In this document: positions 39,681-51,652 of the stretch, piece after piece
Layout of the letters: every line of letters begins with the position of its first letter
Position numbering within the stretch: the first letter of the stretch is position 1
Source: Cyanoderma ruficeps
Lineage: Eukaryota; Chordata; Aves; Passeriformes; Timaliidae
Reading direction: 5' to 3'
Assembly (NCBI GenBank): GCA_008694505.1
Contig: VZDJ01000594.1
Coordinates: forward strand, 6,863,462-6,927,461
Length of the DNA: 64,000 bases
Position numbers and translations under genes: made by a program
The notes under the pieces: model-generated
Databases searched by the model: none
What the model was told of the DNA's origin: nothing
What the model saw: the letters and a program-made list of their open reading frames with translations, nothing else

Positions 39681-39960
39681 CAGCTGTTGCAGTAAGCTCA
39701 TCAGATAACAGGCACATATATTAAAGTACCTTTAGCACACTTACTAAAACATATATTTAGCTAGGGAAAATAATCTCGCCCTGCCTATAAAAGTCAAAGT
39801 TTGCCTTTATAAATAACTCCTGGAACCCTGCACGCATCTCAGGAAATGGCGACGGTGTGCATGCTCAGCCTCCTGCCATGAAAAGATCTCTGAATAAAAT
39901 ATAAACATGCTGAAATATAAAGAACAGTTGGTGAAGATTATGAAATCTAGTGAAGCCGGT
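39681..39960. promoter_or_regulatory. Candidate conserved non-coding element
   Basis: Repeat-free block with CCTATAAAAGTCAAAGTTTG and TTATAAATAA (a MEF2-like motif), plus CACTTACTAAAACATATATTTAGC. TCAAAG is a TCF/LEF-like core. The TATAAAAG could also be a promoter box, but no supporting initiation or transcript signs are seen. Confidence 0.3.
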
Positions 39961-41899
39961 AATTTACTCTGTAAATCATACAGCTACTTCTCACTTGCAG
40001 TTGCCTGCCCTGATTTACATCATGAACCTTATATCCGAGCCTCTCTCCGCCTTATTGCAAGCACGAGAGCACAGAGTAGAGCATCCGCGTGTCTTTGTAA
40101 AAAGCATTTATTTATACTTGTGAAATGTCCCGCTCTAAACATGCCACGTTGGCTTGACACACTTGTTGTTTCTCCAGTCTTCTCTCAGAACCCAGGTCTT
40201 CCTGAGAAGGGAAGGGAAAGCAGGCAACCTAAAATGCCCGTTTTGCACCCATTCTTGTCACAGCAGCTGGGAATGGGGTGGTCTGAGGGCTGTGTTGGTA
40301 CCGGTTACAGGGTGGCACCCCAAATTTCCCCCTTCCCCCCACTGACAGCCCCCACCATCATGTGGCCCTTTCTCATTTTATTCATGGCATAAGCCCTCTT
40401 CCCATTAGCATGCATAGGCTTTGGAGTTTTCTGCGCAGAATACCTTGAGAAGGGGCTGGGAATAATTTGGCGATATCGCTTCCATAACAGCACCGTTATG
40501 AGCACGTGGAAATCCAACGTGGCACCGAACACTCAGGGGCAGGCAGCGAGCCCCGAGTGCCACAGAGCTGCTGCTCAGGGCTTGGCCCCAGCCTCATTCC
40601 TTATTCACGGCTCTCCTTTAAGTCTAACCACTCTGAGGTGAGGCTGAATCTCTGTGAATTCATGTGGGTTTCTCTCCCGGTGTGTGCCTGTGTATTAGGG
40701 AGGTGTGTAGGCATCGCTCTACCTGGCTCAGTGCAGGAATAGAGACTGCAGGGAAAAAATTATATCTAGATGACTCTTTATGATGTGTGTTCCTTCAGTA
40801 TTAAGATCTCTTCAGGCCTTGTGTATCCGGTAATATTGCTCTCATTTTAAATTCTTCCAGTAATAATTTTAAGGGAAAATTCTTTGTGACAACTGCTGTT
40901 GATTTAAAACTAATGTTTAGCCAGTAATGGGTAATTGTATTAGAATAAAAAAAGCTGCTGTAAAGTCGACCCCAGTCTGATTTTTAATTTACTGCATCAT
41001 CAGCTACTTTTATGATAGTATTTAATCTGCTGAAATAAAACTATTGCTCTCTGAATATCTCTAACATTCAAGAAAAATTGTTTTTAGATGTTCTGCTCTT
41101 GGGACTGAGGAGTTGTTAATTATTATATGAATAATTCCTCTGAATACATTTATTTATATTTGTTTTAATTGTCAGAGTACTCAGAGAAGTTGCATATTCT
41201 ATTTCACTACGAACTCCCTTCTAACCCGTAAACAAGGAAAGGGAAAATGTCCATCATTACTTTGGAGATGTTTGGAGTTCGCAAAATACATTCTGCATTT
41301 CCATGGGGCAGGAGGAGGGTGGGGGAGAAGCAAAAAACTTCCCTTTATTTTTTTTCCCATTTGAATCTGCATCTCCCTCAGCCAGGACGATCGTGCTCGC
41401 AGCCGCACTCGGCACAGCAACTGCAAGAGCACGCAGGGCTGCTCTCCACCAGCCTGGTTTGCATTTCCAGGACCCTTTCCCATCCCGTGGCAGCCCAGGA
41501 GCCTGATCCTGCTCTGTCCTCCCCAGAGCTGCGCCCCTGATGAATGCAGCTGTGGCACAGCCCTCGGTTTGCCTCTTCCAGAGTCAAGAAATCAGCCCCA
41601 CAGGGCCTGTTCCAGCCCCTCACTGAATCCAGAGGGCTTTGGATGGGTCCCCACATCATGGCTACAAAAGAGGTTTGTGTACCTTTACACAAATTATAAA
41701 AACTACCATTACAAAAGGCATTTTTTTTTTGTTTTCCTTGCTTATTAACATCCTGCCGAAATAGTGTGCATCGGGGTCATGCAAAACAGCTTTCTGTCTA
41801 TGCCCAGCATCGGTGACCTTCTCAAAACAATACACCACCAGATTAAAACAGCATTGAAAATATCGTGCCACTCCTTTTCAGATGGGAAAGAAATCTTCA
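39961..41899. other. Intergenic; AT-rich part 40760-41220 may be regulatory
   Basis: No coding exon supported. The subregion 40760-41220 is repeat-free, rich in TTAATTATTATATG and TTTTAATT-type cores, and looks enhancer-like. The 41270-41540 part is GC-richer with meaningless open frames. Confidence 0.45.
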
Positions 41900-42960
41900 T
41901 TAGAAAAAAAAAAAAAAAAGTCTATCACAACAAATAACTTGTGCTGGTAAAAAACGGATGTTTTTTAATTTGTAACTTATTTTAATAAATGGCAGGCTCT
42001 CATAAAGATTACCTAAAAGATAAATTGGTCTGTTGGAAGAACAAAGACTCAGGGTGTAACCAAAAATGTGTATCTGTGGCGCATGACTGGCTGGTTTTTA
42101 ATGTTTCCAGTACATTTCTATTGTAGCTTTAGGTTTATTTACCCTGATAAATACTTGATTACCTGCCTGCAACAACTGCGGGAGAAGGCTGTTGTCAAAT
42201 CTGTTATAATATGATCAAGTAATGGTTACAAGATAAAGTAAGGTAAAACAAATAATTCTTAATGCTGCGCAACCACCTATTATTTTATCCAAACAACTTC
42301 TGTTATCTCCTTATGGTCGAATGCCTATTCCCTAGAAAGAGAGAAGAAGTCTCTTTTTACCTCAGTAATTAGCTTGTTTGAAAGCTCCCACAAATTCTTC
42401 CTATCATAAATTTTGCATTGCTTCATGCACAATAATGCACATAAAATTAAATAAACAATTTAATTAATTTAATTAAAATTAAATATTAAACATATTGTGT
42501 ATAAGAAGCCCATGCCTGTGATTTAATTGGGCAGGAGTACCCAAAGCAGTTTGGGTAACAGTGAAAAATAATTAAAAACAACAAGTACAGTAGCCTCTGG
42601 GTACGAAGAGTAGTTGGGAGCTTTCTCCTGAGAAAGGTTTATTTAATTAAAACCAAACTAATCTTTGGAAAACACTTGATAAGCATTTCATAATACAAAT
42701 CATAATCCAAAAATGAAGCTTATACTTCGTCTACATGATACTGGAAAATAATATTAAATAATTCAATTCTGCCATGAGCTACTTCCCCAGCACACACAGA
42801 ATAATTCAGCAGACAGCATGTTTACCACCTTTAAATTTTCAGTAACATTTAGTTCATCTAGATAAATATTCGTAAATTATATGAAGGCATAATGGATCTG
42901 TAAGTGATAAGGCTGAGAATTAATGCTTTATTTAGACTGCTTATTGCTTCTTGTAGATAT
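41900..42960. promoter_or_regulatory. Candidate enhancer block with TAATTA cluster
   Basis: Repeat-free AT-rich kilobase. At 42446-42490 a run of overlapping AATTTAATTAATTTAATTA units gives several TAATTA homeodomain sites. Other cores are CAGTAATTAGCTTG, AATAATGCAC and GTGATTTAATTG. Such Q50-homeodomain sites are the type bound by Engrailed, LIM and paired-like factors. Function is inferred. Confidence 0.35.
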
Positions 42961-43560
42961 TATGCCAGACAAGGAAAGCAGAGCTAACTTAGAGGGCAAG
43001 CTGTGCCTGTGTTGGCAGGTATGCCTTTTGTCTGTGTTCACGTTTTTCTAGCCTATTCTTTGACACCTTTCATTCATAATAGAGAATATTATTTCCAGGA
43101 CCCCATATAACTGAAGGAGGAATAGATTATTTATAGGATGGTGTCTCTATCTATACTTCACGTTGCCAAATGCTTGTGTTTCTATACTGTCCGGTGATAA
43201 TTTCAGCTCCCTGAAAAACTTGGATGCTGCCCAAGGTCGCAAACTATCTGCCTGGACTTCAAACAGTCTGCCTTGCACAACCCCTCGCAAGCTGGATTGC
43301 AAATGCTGACAGGCTTTATAGGTCATTTCAAAAACAAATGCTTCATTTTAACACCTTAGACTGCAGCAGCTCCTACAGCAAGCTGCTGATGCCAACTGGC
43401 TTTTTCAAAAGTGAATGTATCCAAAGAGATCCTAATTGACACTTTCAGGCAAGTGCCCAGCATAACTGAATATTACTCGGGTTTCTGGAGAGCAGTTTTA
43501 AAGTGACCATATAATTTAAGTGACCTTTGAATATAATTTAAAGTGCTACTGTAAAGCCCA
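42961..43560. other. Intergenic, no gene seen
   Basis: AT-rich, without a recognised feature apart from short non-coding open frames. Confidence 0.45.
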
Positions 43561-43660
43561 GTTCCTCTCCCACTGAATGGGCTCCATCAATGGGGAAACT
43601 CCCATTGATGTTAATGAGGGCAGGAGCGGGCACTTCCCCACTGGCTCCCATTGAATTATC
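43561..43660. repeat. MITE-like fossil element with hairpin
   Basis: Contains CATCAATGGG (43585-43594), spacer GAAACT, then CCCATTGATG (43601-43610), a perfect 10-bp inverted repeat. It is followed by a second CCCATTGAATT at about 43649. The AATGGGGAAACTCCCA core is shared with the copy at 47.4 kb. Confidence 0.55.
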
Positions 43661-43878
43661 CAGGTTCCTTTTTTTGTGGGAGCTTTTTTTTGATACATTC
43701 CTGGGAAGATCCTGTTAACTGACTTGGAGTTACTTTGGTTCATATCATACTCACAGCTTTTTAGCAGAGAATCCAGTGATTTAACAGAGATTTCTGCCGA
43801 GCAGAGGTACAATAGAGCCCTTTACAGGGTGTGGGAATTTCCCGCATGTTGATTAACTTCATACTGTAAAAGACCATA

Positions 43879-43996
43879 GGCCAAATCCTTCAGTCCTCAA
43901 GCAGACAAAAGTCCACATTGACTTATCCGAAATCTGCCTGCAAATGCTCATTAAAGTCAATGGCATTTTGCTTTGGTAAGGGCCGGGGATTTGGCC
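43879..43996. repeat. MITE-like fossil element with perfect 10-bp terminal inverted repeats
   Basis: Begins GGCCAAATCC (43879-43888) and ends GGATTTGGCC (43987-43996), exact inverted copies. Internal ATTGACTT (near 43918) and AAAGTCAAT (near 43955) are also inverted, so the whole 118 bp can fold back. No clear target-site duplication remains. It matches the style of old non-autonomous palindromic repeats found throughout amniote genomes; the family name is not certain. Confidence 0.65.
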
Positions 43997-44849
43997 TGCT
44001 GGTTGTCTTTGCGATTGGGCATCACCAGCAGAAGGGGATTACCCCAGCAGCGAGCCTGCAGCTCGGTCTGCCTTGCCCCAGACCTCGGGCACTGCCTTCC
44101 CTTCAGCCCCAAAAACTCGTGGCTAAACCCCACTTTCAGTGCCAGCCCCATGCTACAGCATGCAGCTCTGAGGGGATGCCCAGCATCACCCCTTGGGCCA
44201 CCACCCTGATGCCTTCATGAAGCCACCCCCAGGACCCTGGCATTTGCCCCATGGGGCAGGCAGAGAGCAGGCAGGGCATTAGCCACTGACCCGCAGGGCT
44301 CCTGTGCTCCCCACTGCAGCTACTATCCAAAACCAGTCCGGCTTACACCCCTTCTGGGACAAAGCAGCCAATATTTTAGAACCACCTTGGAGGAGGGTAC
44401 ATCTATCCAGAAAATAATAGAAATATAGCCCAAAAAAAAAAGTGGGCTGCTTTCTATTTGTTTGTTTTAGCCGAATCATAGCTCAGACCTTCCTTGCCAT
44501 TGTGGTTCAATATTTACTGATCGAAAATATAGACTAGCTGCGAGTCACAGCATTTGCCAGAAAGAACGATTATCATCAGAAAGAAATGGGCATTAAAAGA
44601 ACAGCTCTTCTATTTCCAGAATATAAAACAGACATTCAGAAGAACAAACAGAGCAGAGAAGAAATGATGGTCATTTGCAAGTAAAATATTACTAAACAAT
44701 ATAACATTGGATTAACTGTTTCATGTATTTATTGTGAAAGAATATATAGAACTTTACATGAGAAACTATCAGTACAAGCAAGAAACAATGCAGCTTTTTA
44801 AACAGCTCGCTTTTAAGTTTAATGCTTCTGCACGTAGAGCACACGAGCT

Positions 44850-44912
44850 TGCTCCCACTGAAGCCCATGCAACAGCTCCTGCTCAGTTCAGAGGGGTCAG
44901 GATCAGGCCCTG
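44850..44912. repeat. Probable member of the same palindromic family, truncated
   Basis: GCTCCCACTGAAGCCCATGC is followed about 30 bp later by GGATCAGGCCC, the kind of end and core seen in this repeat type. The inverted structure is incomplete. Confidence 0.35.
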
Positions 44913-45095
44913 AGGTTTTCAATGTAATGTCCCTGTCACCAGTATTGCAGCCCCCCTGCTCCTAACGTGTTTGGGATGCATTTATGGTGGGGAATGTGCA
45001 GTACAGCCAAGAGGCACCGTAAGATGCAGTTTGGGAGGGGCTGATCCTGAAAACTGTGGAGGGACTTTTTCTTTCTACATACATTTAGAAAGAAA

Positions 45096-45155
45096 AGGAG
45101 GGGACAGAGCGGCAGGATAAAGAAAAAAAGGAGAGAGAAAAAANAAAAAAAGAGC
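45096..45155. repeat. Polypurine tract with one undetermined base
   Basis: A and G almost exclusively, with a single n at 45144. A simple repeat. Confidence 0.75.
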
Positions 45156-46339
45156 AGGCACATATTGAGTCCAGTCCTGCATTCGACTGAAGCAAACCAT
45201 TGAGCACAGTAGTGAGGGCTGACTGGACTGGACAAAACCTGACTCCATTTATTGTCTTTTGTTGGGGTGTGCCAGGAATGCAGGAGCTGTAGTTATTCTG
45301 AATTAGGGCTGGCTCTGGGGATGGCTTTGTACTCTCAGGACCTGTGCACTGCTGAAAATTGGTGCAGCTCTGATCTCCGGCTTTAGAGACTTTTCTTCCT
45401 TCCAGAACTATTTAAAATAGTAGTGTAACAATTTCAGTAACTCTGTGGCAATTAATTTTGTGAATTTGTAATTAGTTTGCTGCTCTTACATAAACTTAAA
45501 TTGGATTAATTTTATACTCTCTTACCCAAAATACAGTTCAAAAGAAGGATTTTTAATAAATTTGATATGCAAGTCTGTTCTAGTACTTGTCTTAGTTTAC
45601 CCAGAAATCATTCTAAATCATTTACCATTCAATGCATGCTTTAGCACTGACAAAAATTAGAACCAAGTTAATTCTATTATTTAACTAAATATTAAAGAGC
45701 TACTGGAATTCCTACACCACCTTTTATTTTTCTTTTTTAATCTATCTGACCAGAAAGTCCATTTAACACACAAACATTTTCCTGCGTCTTCTTCTAAATG
45801 AAAGAATCTTTGCAGAAACAGAAACATAAAAATAATTGCAGTGGTACAGTTGACGACAGCTTTCCTGGCAAACACAATAACTGCCTATTGAGATAATTAA
45901 GGCACCAGTAGAGATGCATAAGATAAAAAAGGAGTTTAGGGCTGGATTAGTACAACCTTTACTCTGTGTGATGCAAAGGGTTGGGTCAGATGTCTCATGA
46001 AGTTGTCTCCGAGTCCATCTTCTTTCATGCAATACATAAGGAAGAGCTGTATTTATTTTTGGTGCTTGAGCTTTCCCTTCAAGTTCGCTCCATCCAAATT
46101 AAATAAAACCCCTAAGACTTTTTTGAATTGCTTGGAAACAGATCTCAAAGCCCTGATTTACTTTTAGCTTCATACACACAAAATTCCTGGTGATTTCAAG
46201 GATGACTTTTCCAAACATTAAAAAAATGATAAGTTCAATTCTCAGTCACTACTGCCATAAGTATGGATTTAGGAGGAATCCAAAATAAAGGAATCCTTAA
46301 AAAATAAACAAAACCACAACCGAATTGGGCCCCTGATAT
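45156..46339. other. Intergenic, no gene seen
   Basis: AT-rich; 45420-45700 is repeat-free with several TTAATT cores and may be regulatory. No exon supported. Confidence 0.45.
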
Positions 46340-46500
46340 GCATTAATAACAATAGTGATGTCACTCATGTTGAATCATTTACGTGTTCTCATAAATCATT
46401 TTTAATAATTTATTGGATATAAAGAGGAGCTTGAAGTGTGACAAGCTGCTGTAATTTTAAATAAAGCTTACAAGTAACTTTTCAAGCTTTGCAGGCTCAG
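46340..46500. promoter_or_regulatory. Candidate conserved non-coding element
   Basis: TGCATTAATAACAATAGTG combines homeodomain, SOX-like (AACAATAG) and, immediately after, TGATGTCACTC (CRE-like) motifs, followed by TAATAATTTATTGG. Compact and repeat-free. Function inferred. Confidence 0.3.
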
Positions 46501-47386
46501 GGTAGTAAAACCCACTGACTGAGCAATGTGTATCCAAGCACAAAAACCTTCAGGATGAACCTTCCCAAAAGACAGAGCTGGGTGCTCTTCACCCAGCATC
46601 AGCACTGCAGGGAAGGGACCCCATGCCATCTGCATCCACCTTGTCACACAGCAGTGGAACCTGCAGGGCTAAACCATTCTAAACCAGCCCTCCGTTCAGG
46701 ATACTGCCTCCAAAGCAATTCTGTGATGGATTTGGGGAGAAGCAAGGGGAGCACTCAGGAATTTCAGGGCAGTGGTCGAGAGTTGGTGGATTAAAGAGGA
46801 TCTGCAGGACCCTGAAGCTTTCTACAGCACCTTGGGTTTCACTTTTTTGGAGAAAAAAATCTTTCATCTTTGCTACTGAGCTCGCTGGGAAGTTAGAGCT
46901 TGTTGCTGACTTGTGACTGACCACACTGCACCACCAGTTTACAAGGGCTCAGCAATCCCGCTTGGAATCAGCGCCCAGGAATGTCCTCAGGTGGGAGGAG
47001 TAGGTGCTTGGCACTAAGAACAGTAATTGTACCATCTCCTGGATATTCAGAAAGCTACAATCTGCAAGGCAAAGAGGAATGCTCTACTTTCTTCTGGCAT
47101 TGCTAGGTGCCTGTTATTTTTGCCAAGATTTATCCCATCTACAGCAATATTCAGGGCACTAGTCTATTGTTGTAGCTCAGGCTGAGCTGATGCTCATTTT
47201 TAAATTAAACCTCAGGTGAAAGCTGCAAATCCACACGTGCAGATGGTTTGTCTGTGCTTGCAATCCTGCACGCGTGCAACTTAGCACAGTGCAGCTCCCC
47301 TGACCTCTGGCTGCTGGGGTTTTATTCCTGACAGGCTAGATGTGAATAAAATCATATGGAACTGTGTTTTTACAGTTCAGCCTTCT
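46501..47386. other. Intergenic, no gene seen
   Basis: Mixed sequence with featureless open frames of up to about 90 codons. The motif run at 47.23-47.28 kb (CACACGTGCAG) is unremarkable. Confidence 0.45.
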
Positions 47387-47432
47387 GAGTCCCATCCTGC
47401 TGCCATTGAAACCAATGGCGAAACTCCCAACT
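47387..47432. repeat. MITE-like fossil element with hairpin
   Basis: GCCATTG (47402-47408), spacer AAAC, CAATGGC (47413-47419), followed by GAAACTCCCA, which is shared with the 43.6 kb copy. Confidence 0.45.
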
Positions 47433-49019
47433 TCCCTCGTCATATCAGATTAGCTTTGTTCCACGGACTGAAACAATCTAATAGATACCAGGTGTCCTCC
47501 ACAGAGCTTGTGTGGTCTACAAGTAAGTGGAACATATTTTAAAAAGTCAAATATGAAACAGCTACATCACAGAACCTGTAATAACCTCCAACTGATATTA
47601 TTATCTATGGAGGACACGATCAGTATCTAAAATGTGACTCGTTATATATTTATATGATGCATCCTATAACAGACATTCTGGGGTGAATTCAGTCACATAT
47701 TAAACCACTACAGAAATGGATCCATATTTCTGTTCATTTCCACAAGAAAGCAAGGGTCTCGTGTGTTTTTACTTAAGGGAGGGAGCCTTAAACAACCTTA
47801 CATTAATCCAGAAATCCACTTTAAATATATGACCCCGCACGTAAAAAGACCTACAGAAGTTAAAGCCTGCAAGTGAAAGCAGTAGGTTGCTACTCCAACA
47901 TCCCTTCTTGTTCATAGCTATGAACCTCCAGCATGAAATTCCCTTTCTTTTCTCCTGCTTTTCTAGAGTTATGGACCTTCACCAGCTCCTCCAGCAGCAT
48001 GGAGATCACATGGTGCTATAAACGTCCAGACCTGGGCTGCACCAAGACATCCACCACTGCACTAAGGGTGTAGCTGGGAAATGCACAAGGAATTTCCTTG
48101 TGTGATCTCCTGCTGTGTAGGTGCCCAGGAGCCTTGCCTGGCTCGGGTGAAATTCTCAGTACCCTGCTCTGCACCAACAGGGACAGAAAGAAATCACTCT
48201 GCCCACTCCACACCACCTGCAGAGAGGATCCTCAGTGCACCTTCTCCTTGCTTAGCTCAAGGGAGGACCAGCATTTCCAGCCAAGGACCCATTGCCCAGG
48301 TACAGCCAGGTTAATAACTTAGAAACACACAAATGGGGTGATCCCAAGCAAAAAAATCAGACTTTTCTTGGGAACAACAAAAAAAATATATTGATCATTT
48401 TTCTAATCCAATTAAAGACGTGCCAAGGTTTACCCTAGTTCCTTAGCCTGAAGGATACACCTGGGGCCAGCTCTTGGGGCTGTTTGTGTGCAGGTGCTCA
48501 AGTCTGCTGCTCTGCTCTTGCCTTCCAATTCCATGTCTTAGGGGCAGATCCCACGGATGTCCCTGATTACAAAGCTGGCCTGCAGCTCCTGTGGGTATCT
48601 GAAAGGGTGGGGGCCAGAGTCAGAAGCTTCAAACACTTTCCACTCGCTTTCTGAAAGCTGGGGAAGCCTCACATCTCACACACCTCTCTCTTCTATCCAA
48701 ACCACTGGCTGTTGTCTCCCAAGGGCTGAGGGACAGCACGGGCTTGCCCCAGCCTGGCATAACGGGAAGCACCTTCTCAGCTGGGGTCCAGCTACTGCTG
48801 CAGCAGCCCTGCAGGAGAAAAACACTGCAATAGCTGAGGTGTGATGCTCCCAGGCAATATTCTAGGCAGCTGGAGCTGCCTGTGGAAAGGGCCAAGCTGA
48901 CAGTGCTCTCCAGCAAAACTGCTGCTGGACTCAGTGCTTGGCCCCTGAAGGAAAAGGGTACACCTTTAACTTTTTTTTTAAAGTGGCACCAGGAATACGT
49001 CAAACCCCATTAAAAAGAT
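47433..49019. other. Intergenic, no gene seen
   Basis: AT-rich to mixed. Open frames near 48080-48320 and 48557-49003 are low-information and unsupported. Confidence 0.45.
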
Positions 49020-49460
49020 CCAATGAGTATTTCATTTGTATCTGAATATCTAGTGCTATCTCTAGTCTTATCTTTTACCATCCACCCTCTTTCATTTCAA
49101 TCTTAAGCAGACTCTTAAGGTCTCCTTAAGAGGCTTACATACTCGTACTTTTCCAATAAAGATCTTGGAAAGTATGTTCAAGGGTAGCTTACTTTAACAT
49201 TCATCACATTTAACAAGACTTTTACCAGAGCAGAGAGAACGCGTAACTAATTGTTGGAAGATCTGGTCAAGTTTATTGTGACGGGTAACTGTCGGGCGAT
49301 TATGATTTATTTATTCAGAGGGAGATAAGGCACGCATTGTTCTCTCAAAGGAAAAAAAAGATGGGGCTGATCCTAAAGTTAATATTATTTCCCGTACCTT
49401 CTTCAATCTTTTCATAACTGAAGGTACCCACCAGAGCACAGTCCTCATTGGATCCATTTG
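49020..49460. promoter_or_regulatory. Candidate conserved non-coding element with perfect hairpin
   Basis: Repeat-free block that includes CTCTTAAGG-TCT-CCTTAAGAG (49112-49132), a perfect 9-bp inverted repeat, then CGCGTAACTAATTGTTGG and GATTATGATTTATTTATTC. It directly borders the CpG-island domain of EN1. Enhancer or boundary role inferred. Confidence 0.35.
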
Positions 49461-49489
49461 CTCCAAATTTTGGGGTTTAAGCTCAACTT

Positions 49490-50290
49490 CTCCCCCAACC
49501 TCTCCTGGGCCCGGTGAGGCCGTGCAGGTGCAGCTCCTCCACCACCTATTTCTTAAAAGGTCTGTTGGCGTGAGGGGACTCCTGAGAGAGCCGAGGTCTC
49601 CACAGGGTCCCCGAGCCTCGCTCCCCGCCGGGGGGAGCCTGTGATGGACGGGGGCAGGGCGACAAGTGGGGTGTCCTTTTCATCTGACAATCAAAGAAAG
49701 GAAGAGGAGATAAAAATGCCCCGTCGCTGCCACCGTTTCTGGGGTCCCTGCGGTATTTTCTCGAGCGGCAGCATGTCCTCTCAAATAGAGGCGTCGGGCA
49801 GCGGGCGGGGAGCGTCTCCGTCGGCACCGGGAGGCACGACGGGCAGGGACCGGCCCCACCGGCAGCACAGCCCTTTCCCACACCCCACCCGCGCCGAGCA
49901 AGAGCAGCGCCTGTCGTACCCCGGCAGCGCCCGGTGTCGGGGCCGCCTCTACCTCCGGCGTGACCCCGCTGATCCCCGAGCTGGGCGGAGCAGCACAACC
50001 GAGAATGAGAAAAACAATAAAAAATAAAAAATATATTTTAAAATTTTAAAAAAGAAAAAAAAAAGAAAAAATCACCATAAAGTGCCCTGGCCCTCCTGTA
50101 TCCCGCATCTCCCTGGAGCAGCGGCTCCTTCCCGTACTCGAGCCGAGCCCTGCGGCAGAGCCGGGAGGCAGAACGGGGCTGCTCCCAGTGTCCGGCCCCA
50201 CGACCCCGCGGAGCCCCCACGTCGGCCCGGCCAAGGTCCTCAGCGCCTCGGGTTCCGCAGCCCCTCGCCTCCTTAACCCCCCCGACGGCT
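49490..50290. other. CpG island, no gene supported
   Basis: Dense CpG on both sides of an A-rich stretch (50005-50075). Open frames on both strands are Pro/Arg/Gly-rich and unlike known proteins. Confidence 0.7.
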
Positions 50291-50839
50291 CTGCTGTTGC
50301 TGCAGCTACCAAAGTTTTTATTCGCATCTTCGTTATCTCCAAACTGATCAAGTGGCCAAGAACAAACAAGAAAAGTCTTTTGAATGTAAGGGTTGCTCAC
50401 CTGGTGTGGTAAAGATCAGTTCTCAGAGCAAAGGACTTCTACTTCCAGCAAAATCTGGTTCCCCGACTTACTCAGCCGGAAGAGCGAGCACCATTAGCTG
50501 CTTTACATAGACTTTTTTAAGTCTGTGTCAAAGGCATTTGATGTAGAGCATAAAGATGCACCTTGCGCGCTTCTGTCAACAGCCAGCCCGAGGCTGAGGC
50601 TCGGGTGCTACGTGTCCAACTCCCCAACAGAAGAAAAGTAAAGATTTTTTTTTTAACTCAAAATTTATTACCTTTTCTGAAAGTTTCAGCCCTTGGCCAT
50701 TCGACAAAGCTTTTTCAAAACGGTTTTAGATTTAATCGGAAACCGTTTGAGTTGTGTTTTGATCCGACCGCCGCTCTGCGTTTATTTCTTGTAAGACAAA
50801 ATAAAAGTTACATGGAACTGATTTCGCCGACAAGAAGTC
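50291..50839. other. AT-richer gap between CpG islands, possible regulatory sequence
   Basis: Contains GTGTCAAAGGCATTTGATG (TCF-like core) and an inverted repeat AAACGGTTT (50718-50726) / AAACCGTTT (50740-50748) with a 13-base spacer. No exon supported. Confidence 0.35.
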
Positions 50840-51652
50840 GGAGCCCTGGGGCTGGGAGGTGTTCTGGGCCGTGCTCCCCGCTGCCACGACCCTCTCCGGG
50901 CGCGGAGGGAGCTCGCCGCAGGGACCGCCCGCCGCCTCCCCCCGGGACTCCGCCGGCGGCTTCGGACGCGGCTGAGCGGCTCGGGGGCGGGAGGGGAACC
51001 GGGGCAAGGCCGGTCCCTCCAGCCCCCACAGCCGCCCCCGACTCCGGACAAATGATCGACGAGCAGAGCTCCTACCTCCGCTCAGTCACTTGGTAGCGCT
51101 GCCTCGGACCTTACCCGACGGGGAGGGAGAGGTGAGTGCTTGGCAATATTCACTGTACACCACTGTGGTATTCACTCGCTTAATTCCGGCGTGGCCTCGA
51201 ACATCGCAGGGAAGTACGGAGGGAACCCGGGGCCGGGGCCTGACCTTGAGGCCCGACCCCCGGCACCGTCGTCCGGCTCCCAGCGCCCTTCGGTGCGGGG
51301 GACGCGGCGCTCGGTGCCCGGGGAAATAGCATCTGCCCTCGGCCGGAGCCGAGGCGAGAGCCCCCCGCACCCACGGCCCTCCAAGCAGAGGGGAGGGGAG
51401 CGCAGCTCTCTTGTAAAGCTCCCAGCCGTCGGAACCCGCAAGATAAACATCATTAGAAATCATTGTAATTGGGATTGTGAAATCTGACCTCTGACCCTCC
51501 GGGCTACGTGTCACAACCGTGTCTGCTTTGATTCCTCGAAAGGCGGCACAAAGGAACAAGCTCCGTGACAGGAGGCAGCGGGATCTGCGTCCCGGCCAGA
51601 GGGGACCGACGGGGGGGACCACGCGTGGCCTTCCCCTCCTCCCCCGTGCCTC

